32,103 bases of DNA from Melioribacteraceae bacterium (GTDB taxonomy: Bacteria; Bacteroidota; Ignavibacteria; Ignavibacteriales; Melioribacteraceae): positions 1 through 32,103 of the forward strand of contig WGCV01000006.1 of the NCBI GenBank assembly GCA_015493615.1, given 5' to 3'. This document shows, piece after piece, positions 7,656 to 15,136 of this stretch. Under the pieces are notes generated by a model. It was not told where the DNA came from, ran no database searches, and worked only from the letters and a program-made list of their open reading frames with translations. The number at the start of each line of letters is the position of its first letter. Position 1 is the stretch's first letter. A program made the position numbers and the translations under genes.

Positions 7656-8432
7656 ATGTTTAGTCTTGAAAAATTTGATATAAAACTCGATACGGAATAT
7701 ATCGGACGAAATTTTTATTATCTTGAAGAAGTTGATTCAACAAACGACTTCATTTTAAAATCACATGAAATTACCGAATACGGCTCTGTTGTGCTTGCAG
7801 AAAATCAGAAGGCGGGAAAAGGGCGGCTGGGAAGAACTTGGGCAAGCGTAGAGGGGAAAAATCTTACTTTCTCAATTTTATTGAATGAGGATCTGGATAA
7901 AATTAACATTTCATTAATAAATTTTGCTGCCTCGCTTTCGGTTGGCAACGCTTTGGAAAACTTATATCAGCTTGATGTTAATCTTAAGTGGCCTAACGAC
8001 GTGCTTGTCGGGAAAAAGAAGATAGCTGGCATTTTAACCGAGACGGTAAGCAGAAGCAACAAAGTTGAAAAAGCGGTAATAGGAATCGGAATAAATGTGA
8101 ACCAACCGGTTTTTCCGGAAAAATTTGAAATCGTTCCCACTTCGGTTAGAATTGAGCTGAAAAGGGAAGTAAGCAGAGAAAGATTGCTGAGTGAAATTCT
8201 GAATACATTTGAGGAAAATCTGACATTACTGAGATACAACCCCGCGGAGGTATTGGAGAGCTGGCGCAATAAATGTAAGTTGATAGGCTCGAAAGTTAAA
8301 GTAAAACAAGGCGAAAATATTATCGTAGGCAAATTTATTGATATTGACGAAAATGGAGCTTTGGTTTTGCTTCGTAATGAAAAGGAAGAAAAAATTCATT
8401 ACGGCGATGTGGTTACATTAAGGGAACAGTAA
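7656..8432 (+). CDS. birA: Biotin--[acetyl-CoA-carboxylase] ligase (monofunctional BirA)
   Basis: A 258-residue biotin protein ligase that makes biotinyl-5'-AMP and transfers biotin to the carrier-protein lysine. The catalytic domain shows the YLEEVDSTNDF start (about 22-32), the biotin/ATP loop GKGRLGRTWAS (about 56-66) and KWPNDVLVGKKKIAGILTE (about 109-127), whose lysine is catalytic. The C-terminal SH3-like domain runs from about residue 205. There is no N-terminal winged helix, so unlike E. coli BirA it should not act as a repressor. ATG 7656 follows AAGGAG. It is divergent from the heat-shock operon across 228 bp. Confidence 0.95.
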   Translation: MFSLEKFDIKLDTEYIGRNFYYLEEVDSTNDFILKSHEITEYGSVVLAENQKAGKGRLGRTWASVEGKNLTFSILLNEDLDKINISLINFAASLSVGNALENLYQLDVNLKWPNDVLVGKKKIAGILTETVSRSNKVEKAVIGIGINVNQPVFPEKFEIVPTSVRIELKREVSRERLLSEILNTFEENLTLLRYNPAEVLESWRNKCKLIGSKVKVKQGENIIVGKFIDIDENGALVLLRNEKEEKIHYGDVVTLREQ

Positions 8433-8590
8433 CTGTTTTATGCGGCGGCTCATCATAGTTTCCGTCATTGCAAAGAAGAAGTTTGTAACGACTGAAGCTC
8501 CGCCTTGGCTGAGAAGGGAAGATGGAAAACGGGGTGTGAAAATTAACTAAATGCAGTAGATTAAAGTAAGTAGTCTGTGTTATTAATTGT

Positions 8591-8719
8591 CTTGAACTTT
8601 GATTTTTTTGATTATCTGATTGACTATGATTATCTGCCTTACTTTCTCTTTTTGACTTGAATTGCAATTTGTTCAAAAATCATAGTCCATCATTTTATCA
8701 TTTGTAATCATAGTTCAAG
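8591..8719. repeat. Inverted-repeat element without a gene (MITE-like)
   Basis: The left arm 8591-8631 starts CTTGAACTTTGATT and the right arm 8678-8719 reads as its reverse complement, starting CTTGAACTATGATT. Both arms end with GACTATGATT next to a 46-nt centre. The words TGATT/GACTATGATT recur at roughly 10-nt intervals inside each arm. Nothing in the centre looks coding. The rest of the birA-lhgO spacer (8433-8590 and 8720-8863) holds only decayed repeat fragments such as CCGTCATTGCAAAG near 8460 and GCAATCCGCCATGGC near 8729. Confidence 0.65.
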
Positions 8720-8863
8720 AATATTCGCAATCCGCCATGGCAGACTGTGTGTAATTTCAGTGTAATTACGACAGCGTCGAATGCGGAGGAAGCAAGCTCA
8801 CTAGAAAACACGAAGTTGCTGAATGTTCATAAAGCGGTTTAACGGCTAAGGTTGAATACCGGT

Positions 8864-8909
8864 GAGATTGCCACACCAATCCGCTATTGCGGATTGTCTC
8901 GCAATGACA
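8864..8909. repeat. GAGATTGCC...GCAATGACA dispersed repeat with central hairpin
   Basis: The ends GAGATTGCC (8864) and GCAATGACA (to 8909) enclose AATCCGC (8878-8884) and GCGGATT (8889-8895), a 7-bp stem with a 4-nt loop. It is a second family, distinct from the GTCATTCTGA type but built on the same plan. It sits just past the lhgO stop and could help to end transcription of the polysaccharide operon, although no T run is present. Confidence 0.7.
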
Positions 8910-8938
8910 GTGTGTTTTTTGCTAATGAGATAAAAGTT

Positions 8939-10132
8939 TTAACTTAAATCAATATAGGAAGCGATTGTTTCACCGATTGCCAAACTTGCGGTTGCCGCAG
9001 GAGATGGCGCATTTAAAACATGAATAACTCGTCTTCCTTTCTCGATTGAGAAATCATCAAGCAGTCCGCCATGTTTGTCGCAGGCTTGCGCTCTTATTCC
9101 ACTGCCTCCCGGTTCAAGGTCGTCTCCTGTAATTTCCGGCAACAATCTTTGGAGCGCTTTTACGAATGCCGGTTTATAGTAGGAGCGGTAAAACTCTCCC
9201 ATTCCCATCTTCCAATATTTTTTCGCAACTCTGATAAATCCCGGCCAAGTGAAAGTTTCGAGAGTGTCGTTTAAGTTAAAGTCGGTCTTTTTGTATCCTT
9301 CCCGTTTGAATGAAAGTACGGCATTAGGTCCTGCCTCAACGCTACCGTTAATCATGCGTGTAAAGTGAACTCCGAGGAAAGGAAAATTTGGGTCGGGGAC
9401 TGGATAAATTAGATTCTTAACCATCTCTTTTTTTGAATCTTTAATTTTGTAATACTCGCCTCTAAAGGGAATAATTTTGACCGGAAGCTGCGGATTAGTC
9501 AATCGCCCGATCTTATCGGATTGCAAACCGGCGCATGAAATAAGGTAGCCGCCGATGTGAACATCGTTCTGCGTTATTACTTCAACCGAATCCGTTTTTT
9601 CGGAAATACTTTCAACTTTGTGATTGAAAAGAATTTCACCGTCGTGGGCAAGGATAAATTCAGCGTATTTTTCAGCGACTGTTGTGTAATCAATTATTCC
9701 TGTTTGAGGCACATAAATTCCTTCAAGTCCGGTTGTGTAAGGTTCATGTTTTCTGATTTGTTCGGGAGTGAGAAGCTCCAGATTTTCCAGTCCGTTCTGC
9801 GCTCCGCGTTTGTAAAGTGTTTCAAGGTAAGGGAGCTCTTCTTTTCTTGTAGCAACAATTACTTTTCCGCAGAGGTCGTAAGGAATTTCATTCTGATTAC
9901 AGAAATTAATCAGTTTTTCGTATCCTCGCCGGCAGTTTGTAGCTTTCATACTTCCCGGTTTGTAGTAAATTCCGGAATGAATCACGCCGCTGTTGTGTCC
10001 CGTTTGATGAGCCGCAACTCGGCTCTCTTTTTCCAGAATCAAAACTTTTATGCCGGGATGTTTTTCAATTAAATTTACTCCGGTTGCCAGACCGACAATT
10101 CCGGCGCCGATAATGATTACATCGTTTTTCAT
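8939..10132 (-). CDS. lhgO: L-2-hydroxyglutarate oxidase (FAD-dependent, LhgO family)
   Basis: A 397-residue DAO-superfamily flavoprotein, probably oxidising L-2-hydroxyglutarate to 2-oxoglutarate. The N-terminal FAD-binding motif is IIGAGIVGLATGVNL (about 7-21), followed by LEKE (33-36) and the family signature QTGHNSGVIHSGIYYKPGSMKA (about 42-63). The C-terminus has GSGIRAQACDKHGGLLDDF and a final flavin-contact segment HVLNAPSPAATASLAIGE. Length and motifs fit LhgO. It is the last intact gene after the polysaccharide operon, with 125 bp between it and a glycosyltransferase fragment. Its 5' 117 bp are duplicated at 10613-10729. Why an lhgO should close a polysaccharide operon is unclear; electrons may go to the quinone pool. 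Confidence 0.92.
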   Translation of the reverse strand: MKNDVIIIGAGIVGLATGVNLIEKHPGIKVLILEKESRVAAHQTGHNSGVIHSGIYYKPGSMKATNCRRGYEKLINFCNQNEIPYDLCGKVIVATRKEELPYLETLYKRGAQNGLENLELLTPEQIRKHEPYTTGLEGIYVPQTGIIDYTTVAEKYAEFILAHDGEILFNHKVESISEKTDSVEVITQNDVHIGGYLISCAGLQSDKIGRLTNPQLPVKIIPFRGEYYKIKDSKKEMVKNLIYPVPDPNFPFLGVHFTRMINGSVEAGPNAVLSFKREGYKKTDFNLNDTLETFTWPGFIRVAKKYWKMGMGEFYRSYYKPAFVKALQRLLPEITGDDLEPGGSGIRAQACDKHGGLLDDFSIEKGRRVIHVLNAPSPAATASLAIGETIASYIDLS

Positions 10133-10257
10133 TTTAGTCTCTTTTTCTCAAAATATAAGTGGTTACTTCTTCTTGAAAATCATTAGAAATTTTTAACTAA
10201 AACAGATATTATTACAAATCAAAAACAGTTGTCATTACACAGAAGCGCAGTTGATTC

Positions 10258-10620
10258 TCAGCCGTTGCTTTTAGTAATATCTTTTAGAATATCCAAATAA
10301 TTTTTTGCTAATTTATCTCTGTTAAAATTCTTCTCAACGAAAGTTCTCCCTTTTTCACCGGCATCTTTCAGCCATTCGGGGTCGTTGTATGTTTCCAGAA
10401 TCTTTGCGGCAAGATCATCCGGATTTTCCGGCTCGGCAAACTTTCCGACTTCTGCATTTTCCACGAGCTTTTTGGCTTCACCTTTCACGGTAATGATAAT
10501 CGGTTTTTTCATTGATAGAATTTCAAATAACTTTGAAGGTAAGGCGCTGTCAAACAAAGGAAGATTTCTAAGCGGAACGAGCATTACAACGGCTATTGAA
10601 TAATACTTTCTTAACTCGGA
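10258..10620 (-). pseudogene. C-terminal fragment of a GT4 glycosyltransferase
   Basis: This is the tail of a GT-B glycosyltransferase. The frame opens at the junction with an lhgO fragment and reads SELRKYYSIAVVMLVPLRN, then LPSKLFEILSMKKPII, the acceptor-glutamate region that binds the sugar nucleotide in GT4 enzymes, and ends in the usual C-terminal helix KNFNRDKLAKNYLDIL. The N-terminal domain and most of the C-terminal Rossmann domain are missing. An internal ATG at 10584 could start a 108-residue peptide, but it would lack a working active site. Base composition is close to lhgO rather than to the AT-rich genes on the other side, so I read it as a remnant of the original gene that stood before lhgO. 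Confidence 0.85.
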
Positions 10621-10729
10621 TTTCTTTCTCTAGAATTAATACTTTGAAGCCGGGATCTTTTTCAATTAAATTTACTCCGGTTTCCAGAGCGACAATTCCT
10701 GCTCCGGTAATTATTGTATCTAATTTCAA
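10568..10729 (-). pseudogene. Duplicated 5' end of lhgO, truncated
   Basis: The minus strand from TTG 10729 encodes LKLDTIITGAGIVALETGV and continues as a clear copy of the first 38 or so residues of the intact lhgO product, up to LILEKEIRV. By ungapped hand alignment 10613-10729 matches 10016-10132 at 96 of 117 positions (about 82 %). Similarity stops at CCGAGTT (10613-10619), a heptamer shared with the real lhgO and with the glycosyltransferase tail that follows. The frame then runs out to a TAG at 10568. The copy begins 4 bp after the stop of the membrane GT2 gene, with no ATG. It is the head of a second lhgO cut off by recombination. Confidence 0.88.
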
Positions 10730-10733
10730 GACA

Positions 10734-11906
10734 TTACCTTGCTGTTGATTGCCACTTTGCAGAATGTGAGTTTGTCATAAATTTCCAAATGCCAATTAAC
10801 ATCGCATAATTAGTAATTATAAAATAGTATATAATCAAAAATATTTTAGAATTTATTTTTAATAATGATAATAGTTTTCCTAAAATTCCGGCTAAGAGAA
10901 ATATTAATTCAGCAACAAAAAAATACAAAAAGTACAAATTTGTGTATGCCAACAATCCACTTAATACAAATATTAAAAGTAGAAAAATCGGAGAAAACCA
11001 ACGTAATATTTTGTGTGACCAAAGAGCAAAAGCCACTAGTCCAAAAGTTGGTGATAACAACTTTTTTATTCCTCGAATAGTAGATAAATCAATGGAATTG
11101 TTTCTTACTTTTCTTTTCAATTCAGATTGAATTGATGGTGCAGTCTTTTCATAAGCAAGTGCATTTTCTTCATAAACTACTTTTTTATGCTTTTCTAGCA
11201 CCTTCAATATTACAAAAAAATCATCCATTACGGGATATTCCGTAGGAATTTTTGCATAAAGTTCTCTCCTTAAACTGTATATGCCTCCATTTGCTCCGAT
11301 CAAAATTCCAAGATTTCCTTCTGCTTTTTTTATGAAATACTCTAAATTCCAATAAAGCGTTTCTTGTGTTCCGGAATTTATTGATTCTTCAGAATCCGTT
11401 AAAATTAGCCTGCCTGAAACTGCACCAACACTCTTATCCGAATAATATTTTATTAACAATTTTATGGAATTTTCTGCAAATATTGTATTTGCATCGCTTA
11501 AAATTAAAATCTCATTTTTTGCTTGTTTAACAAGGTCATTCAAAACAGGTCCCTTTCCTCGCTGAACAGAAAACGGGAAAAACTTAATATTTGAGTACTT
11601 GTGAGATAATCTATTCATTATTTCATTAGTCCTATCGGTCGAAAAATCGGATCCGATAATAAACTCTACTTTTTCCATTGGATAATTAGAGTTCATAAAA
11701 TTTCTGATTGTATTTTCAATAACTTTCTCTTCGTTATAAGCCGATATTATGATAGACACAGTTGGTTCAAAGTGAATATCTTTATGTATAATCATGCTTT
11801 TCCCGAATAACTTTGAAAAAATGAGGATAATTATCGGATAAAAAAGATAAACATGTAAAATGATTAAAACTGAAACGAAGAATAGACTTTCTAATAAAAC
11901 GTTCAT
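10734..11906 (-). CDS. Membrane-bound family 2 glycosyltransferase
   Basis: A 390-residue processive-type GT2. An N-terminal membrane helix (about 5-32) is followed by a cytosolic GT-A domain with VSIIISAYNEEKVIENTI (about 49-66), the GSDFSTDRT segment (about 84-92), the metal-binding LSDANTIF (about 135-142) and a late RGKGPVLND. The acid VMDDFFV (about 224-230) fits the catalytic base position, and RKVRN (about 263-267) stands where QxxRW occurs in cellulose-synthase-like enzymes. Three to four helices fill residues 290-375. It probably adds one sugar to the lipid-linked repeat unit. It is the last intact glycosyltransferase of the operon and follows the previous gene by 4 bp. The donor sugar is not predictable. 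Confidence 0.85.
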   Translation of the reverse strand: MNVLLESLFFVSVLIILHVYLFYPIIILIFSKLFGKSMIIHKDIHFEPTVSIIISAYNEEKVIENTIRNFMNSNYPMEKVEFIIGSDFSTDRTNEIMNRLSHKYSNIKFFPFSVQRGKGPVLNDLVKQAKNEILILSDANTIFAENSIKLLIKYYSDKSVGAVSGRLILTDSEESINSGTQETLYWNLEYFIKKAEGNLGILIGANGGIYSLRRELYAKIPTEYPVMDDFFVILKVLEKHKKVVYEENALAYEKTAPSIQSELKRKVRNNSIDLSTIRGIKKLLSPTFGLVAFALWSHKILRWFSPIFLLLIFVLSGLLAYTNLYFLYFFVAELIFLLAGILGKLLSLLKINSKIFLIIYYFIITNYAMLIGIWKFMTNSHSAKWQSTAR

Positions 11907-11910
11907 AAAC

Positions 11911-12810
11911 TTATTGAGTAAACAACTCTCTCCAATATAATTTCAAGATTTTTTTATAATTCTCAGATTTTAGATTTTCATGCTTAATTTTAGTGATTAA
12001 AAAATTTATCAAAAATAACTTAAGATTAATAATTATAAAAATAGTAGAAATAAACTTATTCCTATTCTTTTTATAATAGTGTATTAAACCTTTATTTCGA
12101 TTTTCAAAAAGGAATATATTTTCAACAAACTCATGATTTTTGCCAAGATGAATAATTTTGCTTTCTGCGTAAAGGAAATTCCTATAACCATGTATTCTAG
12201 ATTGAACTGAAATATCAACATCTTCAACATACATAAAATAGAACGTGTCAAATTTTCCTATCTTTTCAAAAACATCTTTGCTAACCAAGAAAAAAGCTCC
12301 TACTATTGAATCTATTTCAAAAAAGTTAGAGGTTCCTGTTTTAAGATCTCGATAAAATTTTTTAAAGAATTTTTTCATTCCTGTAAGTTCTACAATTCGC
12401 TTTGTGACTGAAGGAAAACTGTAAAAGGATTCTTGTTTCGTCATATCAGAGTTCAAAAGTTGCGCTCCAAGTAAACCAATATTTGAAGTATCTTTATAAA
12501 ACTGCAACATTTTTTCTGTGGGATCATCTATGAGAATAACATCACTATTTACAAAGAACAAATATTCACTTTTTGCATTTTCCATCCCTATGTTATTTGC
12601 TTTTCCAAAACCCAAATTAGTGTTATTTTTTATCAAAACAACGTTGGGAAAATTTTGCTCTATCATTTTAATATTATTTTCCGTGGACGCATTATCGACA
12701 ACAATTATTTCGTAGTTTGTTGACTTAATGTTATCTATCAAACTTTTAAGTGTTTGTTTAAGCATTTCAGGTTTGTTGTAGCTAATTAAAATTAGTGAAA
12801 ATTCGATCAT
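11911..12810 (-). CDS. Family 2 glycosyltransferase (rhamnosyltransferase-like)
   Basis: A 299-residue soluble GT-A enzyme. Motifs: FSLILISYNKPEMLKQTL (4-21), IIVVDNASTENN (about 35-46), LGFGKANNIGM (about 66-76), and the metal-binding segment FFVNSDVIL (about 85-93). A later MYVEDVDIS (about 193-201) gives the acidic residues of the acceptor side. This arrangement resembles WbbL-type rhamnosyl or related transferases. The C-terminus has a hydrophobic stretch (about 250-272) that may touch the membrane. TAAATG links it to the preceding gene with no gap, and 4 bp separate it from the next. It is very AT-rich, like its neighbours. Confidence 0.85.
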   Translation of the reverse strand: MIEFSLILISYNKPEMLKQTLKSLIDNIKSTNYEIIVVDNASTENNIKMIEQNFPNVVLIKNNTNLGFGKANNIGMENAKSEYLFFVNSDVILIDDPTEKMLQFYKDTSNIGLLGAQLLNSDMTKQESFYSFPSVTKRIVELTGMKKFFKKFYRDLKTGTSNFFEIDSIVGAFFLVSKDVFEKIGKFDTFYFMYVEDVDISVQSRIHGYRNFLYAESKIIHLGKNHEFVENIFLFENRNKGLIHYYKKNRNKFISTIFIIINLKLFLINFLITKIKHENLKSENYKKILKLYWRELFTQ

Positions 12811-13680
12811 TTATTTCTCCGATGAATATTTGCCATATTTGTTTAAAATGAAGTGTAAATTACCTATTATCATCATTTTTAGCTTGTTAAATTTATCATC
12901 TTCAAAAAAGATTACCTTTAAAGAATCAGTAGCCGTCATTCTTAGAATATGAAAAACATAAGATGGAAATTTAAAGATGTAATTTTTCGTAATAAAAAGT
13001 CGGTTACGAACACGATAATAAAGCCTTAAAGCGGAATGATTTGTTACAGAAATTTTTTTCCCAAGAAATTTTTTCTCAATCAAATTACCCAAATTATGAT
13101 CTAAAACAGCTGTATTTAACTGAATAATTTTATAATTATTCAATTTAAGACGAAGACAAAATTCAATATCCACATAATCTATAAAGAGTTTTTCAATAAA
13201 TCCCCCAACCTCTACTGCCGCTTTGATATTCACCAAATTTCCAGAAGTTGCCACCGCAATTAATTCTTCAGTTTCAATATTTTTATTTGGCAGTTTATAA
13301 CCTTTATGATTATGAAATGGGGTCAGAATCCCAACTTGAGAAAAATCAGTTTTGTTTGCAAATTCAATCATTTTAGCTACCATTCCTTCGGAAGCAAAAC
13401 TATCCTGATCGAAAGTAAAAAGCAAATCAGAACCATTTTCTTCGGCAGTTTTCAAGCCAATATTTAGCGCTTTTGCAATTCCTAAATTTTCACCCAAACA
13501 AATGTATTGAATTTTTCGCTGATCAAAATTTGAAAGTAATTCCAGATTTGAATTCTCTGAATTATCAACAACTATCAATAATGAAATCTCTGAAAAATAA
13601 GATTTTATATTATCGACAACTTTTTGATCCGGATTGTAAAAAACAACAACTGCAGCAATATTCTTTTTTGGGAAACTCAT
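12811..13680 (-). CDS. Family 2 glycosyltransferase (rhamnosyltransferase-like)
   Basis: A 289-residue GT2. The N-terminus IAAVVVFYNPDQKVVDNI (8-25), the LLIVVDNSENSN segment and GENLGIAKALNIGLK (about 63-77) lead to the metal-binding FTFDQDSFA (about 88-96). GGFIEKLFIDYVDIEFCLRLK (about 157-177) is the acceptor-side signature typical of RfbF/RfbN-type rhamnosyltransferases. Its ATG overlaps, as ATGA, the stop of an out-of-frame GT4 tail remnant just upstream. Translation may therefore once have been coupled to a gene that is now mostly deleted. Donor and acceptor are inferred only at family level. Confidence 0.86.
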   Translation of the reverse strand: MSFPKKNIAAVVVFYNPDQKVVDNIKSYFSEISLLIVVDNSENSNLELLSNFDQRKIQYICLGENLGIAKALNIGLKTAEENGSDLLFTFDQDSFASEGMVAKMIEFANKTDFSQVGILTPFHNHKGYKLPNKNIETEELIAVATSGNLVNIKAAVEVGGFIEKLFIDYVDIEFCLRLKLNNYKIIQLNTAVLDHNLGNLIEKKFLGKKISVTNHSALRLYYRVRNRLFITKNYIFKFPSYVFHILRMTATDSLKVIFFEDDKFNKLKMMIIGNLHFILNKYGKYSSEK

Positions 13681-13808
13681 TTTTCATGCGCTATTTTTTG
13701 ATAGATTTCATAATATTGTTTGAAAGTATCTTCGATATTAAATTCCTTTTCAGCAACCGTTCTGCATCTTTCAGAAATTTTCTCGATTTTATATATTTTG
13801 CTGCTATC
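13677..13808 (-). pseudogene. C-terminal tail of a deleted GT4 glycosyltransferase
   Basis: In the frame ending with TGA at 13677-13679 the minus strand reads KISERCRTVAEKEFNIEDT and then FKQYYEIYQKIAHEK. This is the same kind of tail as the intact GT4 gene just upstream (IREKCKQVVQKEFNLDDAI...). The frame is closed by a TAG at 13809-13811, so only about 40 codons remain. The TGA overlaps the ATG of the next gene as ATGA, which shows that this was the original reading frame of a real gene. The head to which it is joined is a GT2 in another frame. Confidence 0.75.
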
Positions 13809-13948
13809 CTAATCGTATCATCACTTGAACTGTCATCAATAATTACAATTTCAAAATTTTTAAATGTTTGATTTAAAACAGATTGTAATTGAGTATTGAT
13901 AAAATCTTTACCTTTATATGTAGCCATTATGACTGAAGCTAAAGGCAT
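13691..13948 (-). pseudogene. N-terminal fragment of a family 2 glycosyltransferase, fused out of frame
   Basis: The ORF begins MPLASVIMATYKGKDFINTQ and contains FEIVIIDDSSSDDTIRIAAKYI, the first half of a GT2 nucleotide-binding domain. From about residue 48 similarity ends and the frame runs through the GT4 tail in the wrong frame (residues after about 52 are basic and lack GT2 features). The metal-binding DxD and acceptor regions are missing, so it cannot be an active transferase. It starts 6 bp after the stop of the upstream GT4 gene, as an intact operon gene would. Confidence 0.8.
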
Positions 13949-13954
13949 TGGGAA

Positions 13955-15136
13955 TTATTTAAGTTTCAAATAAATATTAAAATAACTATTAATTGCATCA
14001 TCAAGGTTAAATTCTTTTTGAACAACTTGTTTACATTTTTCTCTTATATTTTTAGATTTTAGAAGATTTAATATCTGGGTCAAAGCAAAGTCATAATTAT
14101 TCTCATTTAGAATTACACCAACTTTATACTTACGAATTATCTCCTCAGTGTCACCAACATTCGGACTTACAACTACAGGAAGTCCAGCAGCCAAATACTC
14201 TACAAGTTTTATTGGAGCACTTACAAAATTACCAGGGTATGGATTTAGCAGTACTAAACCTATATCAGAATTAACTAATTCTTGAGGTACTTCGTTAGAA
14301 AGAAAAGTACCGATTGATATTTTATCTTCTATATGTAAAAATCTTTTTTTTATTAGTTCATAAAAGGGGTTTTCATCTTGATATGTAAGTATTTTAAGTT
14401 TACAATTTATATTTTTACTTACAACAAAGTCGAAAAATTTGAATATACTAACTACATCGTATTTAGCAGTAAAATGGCCGGCATAAACGAAAGTAATTTC
14501 TGAATCATCTTTTGGGAGAGTTGGCGATAAATGATATTTTCTTAAATCAGGACAATTACGAATTAAAATATTTTTCTGGCTAACATTGTATTTGCTAAAT
14601 CTATCATTAACAAATTCCAAGTGTTTTTTTGAAACTGAAATTGTAACATCTGCATATTTAACATATATCTTTTCTAAAAATTTTTCAGTTTTGTGAGCTA
14701 TGGAATTTTTCCTAATAACATTCGAATCTACGAGTTCATCTACATAAATTCCTCTCATATCAAAAACAACTTTTGTTTTGAAAATTAATTTTTCAAAAAG
14801 CGCCAGAAACATTGGAGGATAACTCCTTGTTTGGATTATATCAGGTTTTTCTCTAAGCGTTGAAAAAGTAACTTTTATTATTCCCAACAACCAAAACCAA
14901 AGCCTGCCGGAAGGGAATGTTATTTGGGGAAGTTTGATGGGCACATGGTGAATATTCCTATCTAAAATATATTTCCTATATTTTAAATAATTTTTACTAT
15001 TTGCTTCTTTATTTGTCTCAATCGTAAAAAGGAAGAATTTTATCCCTTTCTTTGAGTTTTCAATAAGATGTGGAAATCCCTGTGAATGCAATATTGGATT
15101 AGTAATACTTCCATTACTAATAAAAAAAACTTTCAA
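13955..15136 (-). CDS. Family 4 glycosyltransferase
   Basis: A 393-residue GT-B enzyme. The N-terminal domain starts MKVFFISNGSITNPIL and includes PDIIQTRSYPPMFLALF and VVFDMRGIYVDEL. The C-terminal domain has ITFVYAGHFTAKYDVVSIF (about 218-236) and SAPIKLVEYLAAGLPVVVSPNVGDTEEII (about 316-344), the nucleotide-sugar site with its conserved glutamate. The start appears to be TTG at 15136: it overlaps the stop of the preceding gene as TTGA, and the next ATG would remove the first Rossmann strand. No signal peptide. It transfers a sugar at the cytosolic face of the membrane; specificity is unknown. Confidence 0.87.
   Translation of the reverse strand: MKVFFISNGSITNPILHSQGFPHLIENSKKGIKFFLFTIETNKEANSKNYLKYRKYILDRNIHHVPIKLPQITFPSGRLWFWLLGIIKVTFSTLREKPDIIQTRSYPPMFLALFEKLIFKTKVVFDMRGIYVDELVDSNVIRKNSIAHKTEKFLEKIYVKYADVTISVSKKHLEFVNDRFSKYNVSQKNILIRNCPDLRKYHLSPTLPKDDSEITFVYAGHFTAKYDVVSIFKFFDFVVSKNINCKLKILTYQDENPFYELIKKRFLHIEDKISIGTFLSNEVPQELVNSDIGLVLLNPYPGNFVSAPIKLVEYLAAGLPVVVSPNVGDTEEIIRKYKVGVILNENNYDFALTQILNLLKSKNIREKCKQVVQKEFNLDDAINSYFNIYLKLK

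Noticed and set aside
10258-10584. A small stand-alone glycosyltransferase gene
   Set aside because: The coding similarity continues upstream of its ATG to the junction with the lhgO fragment, and the N-terminal domain is missing.
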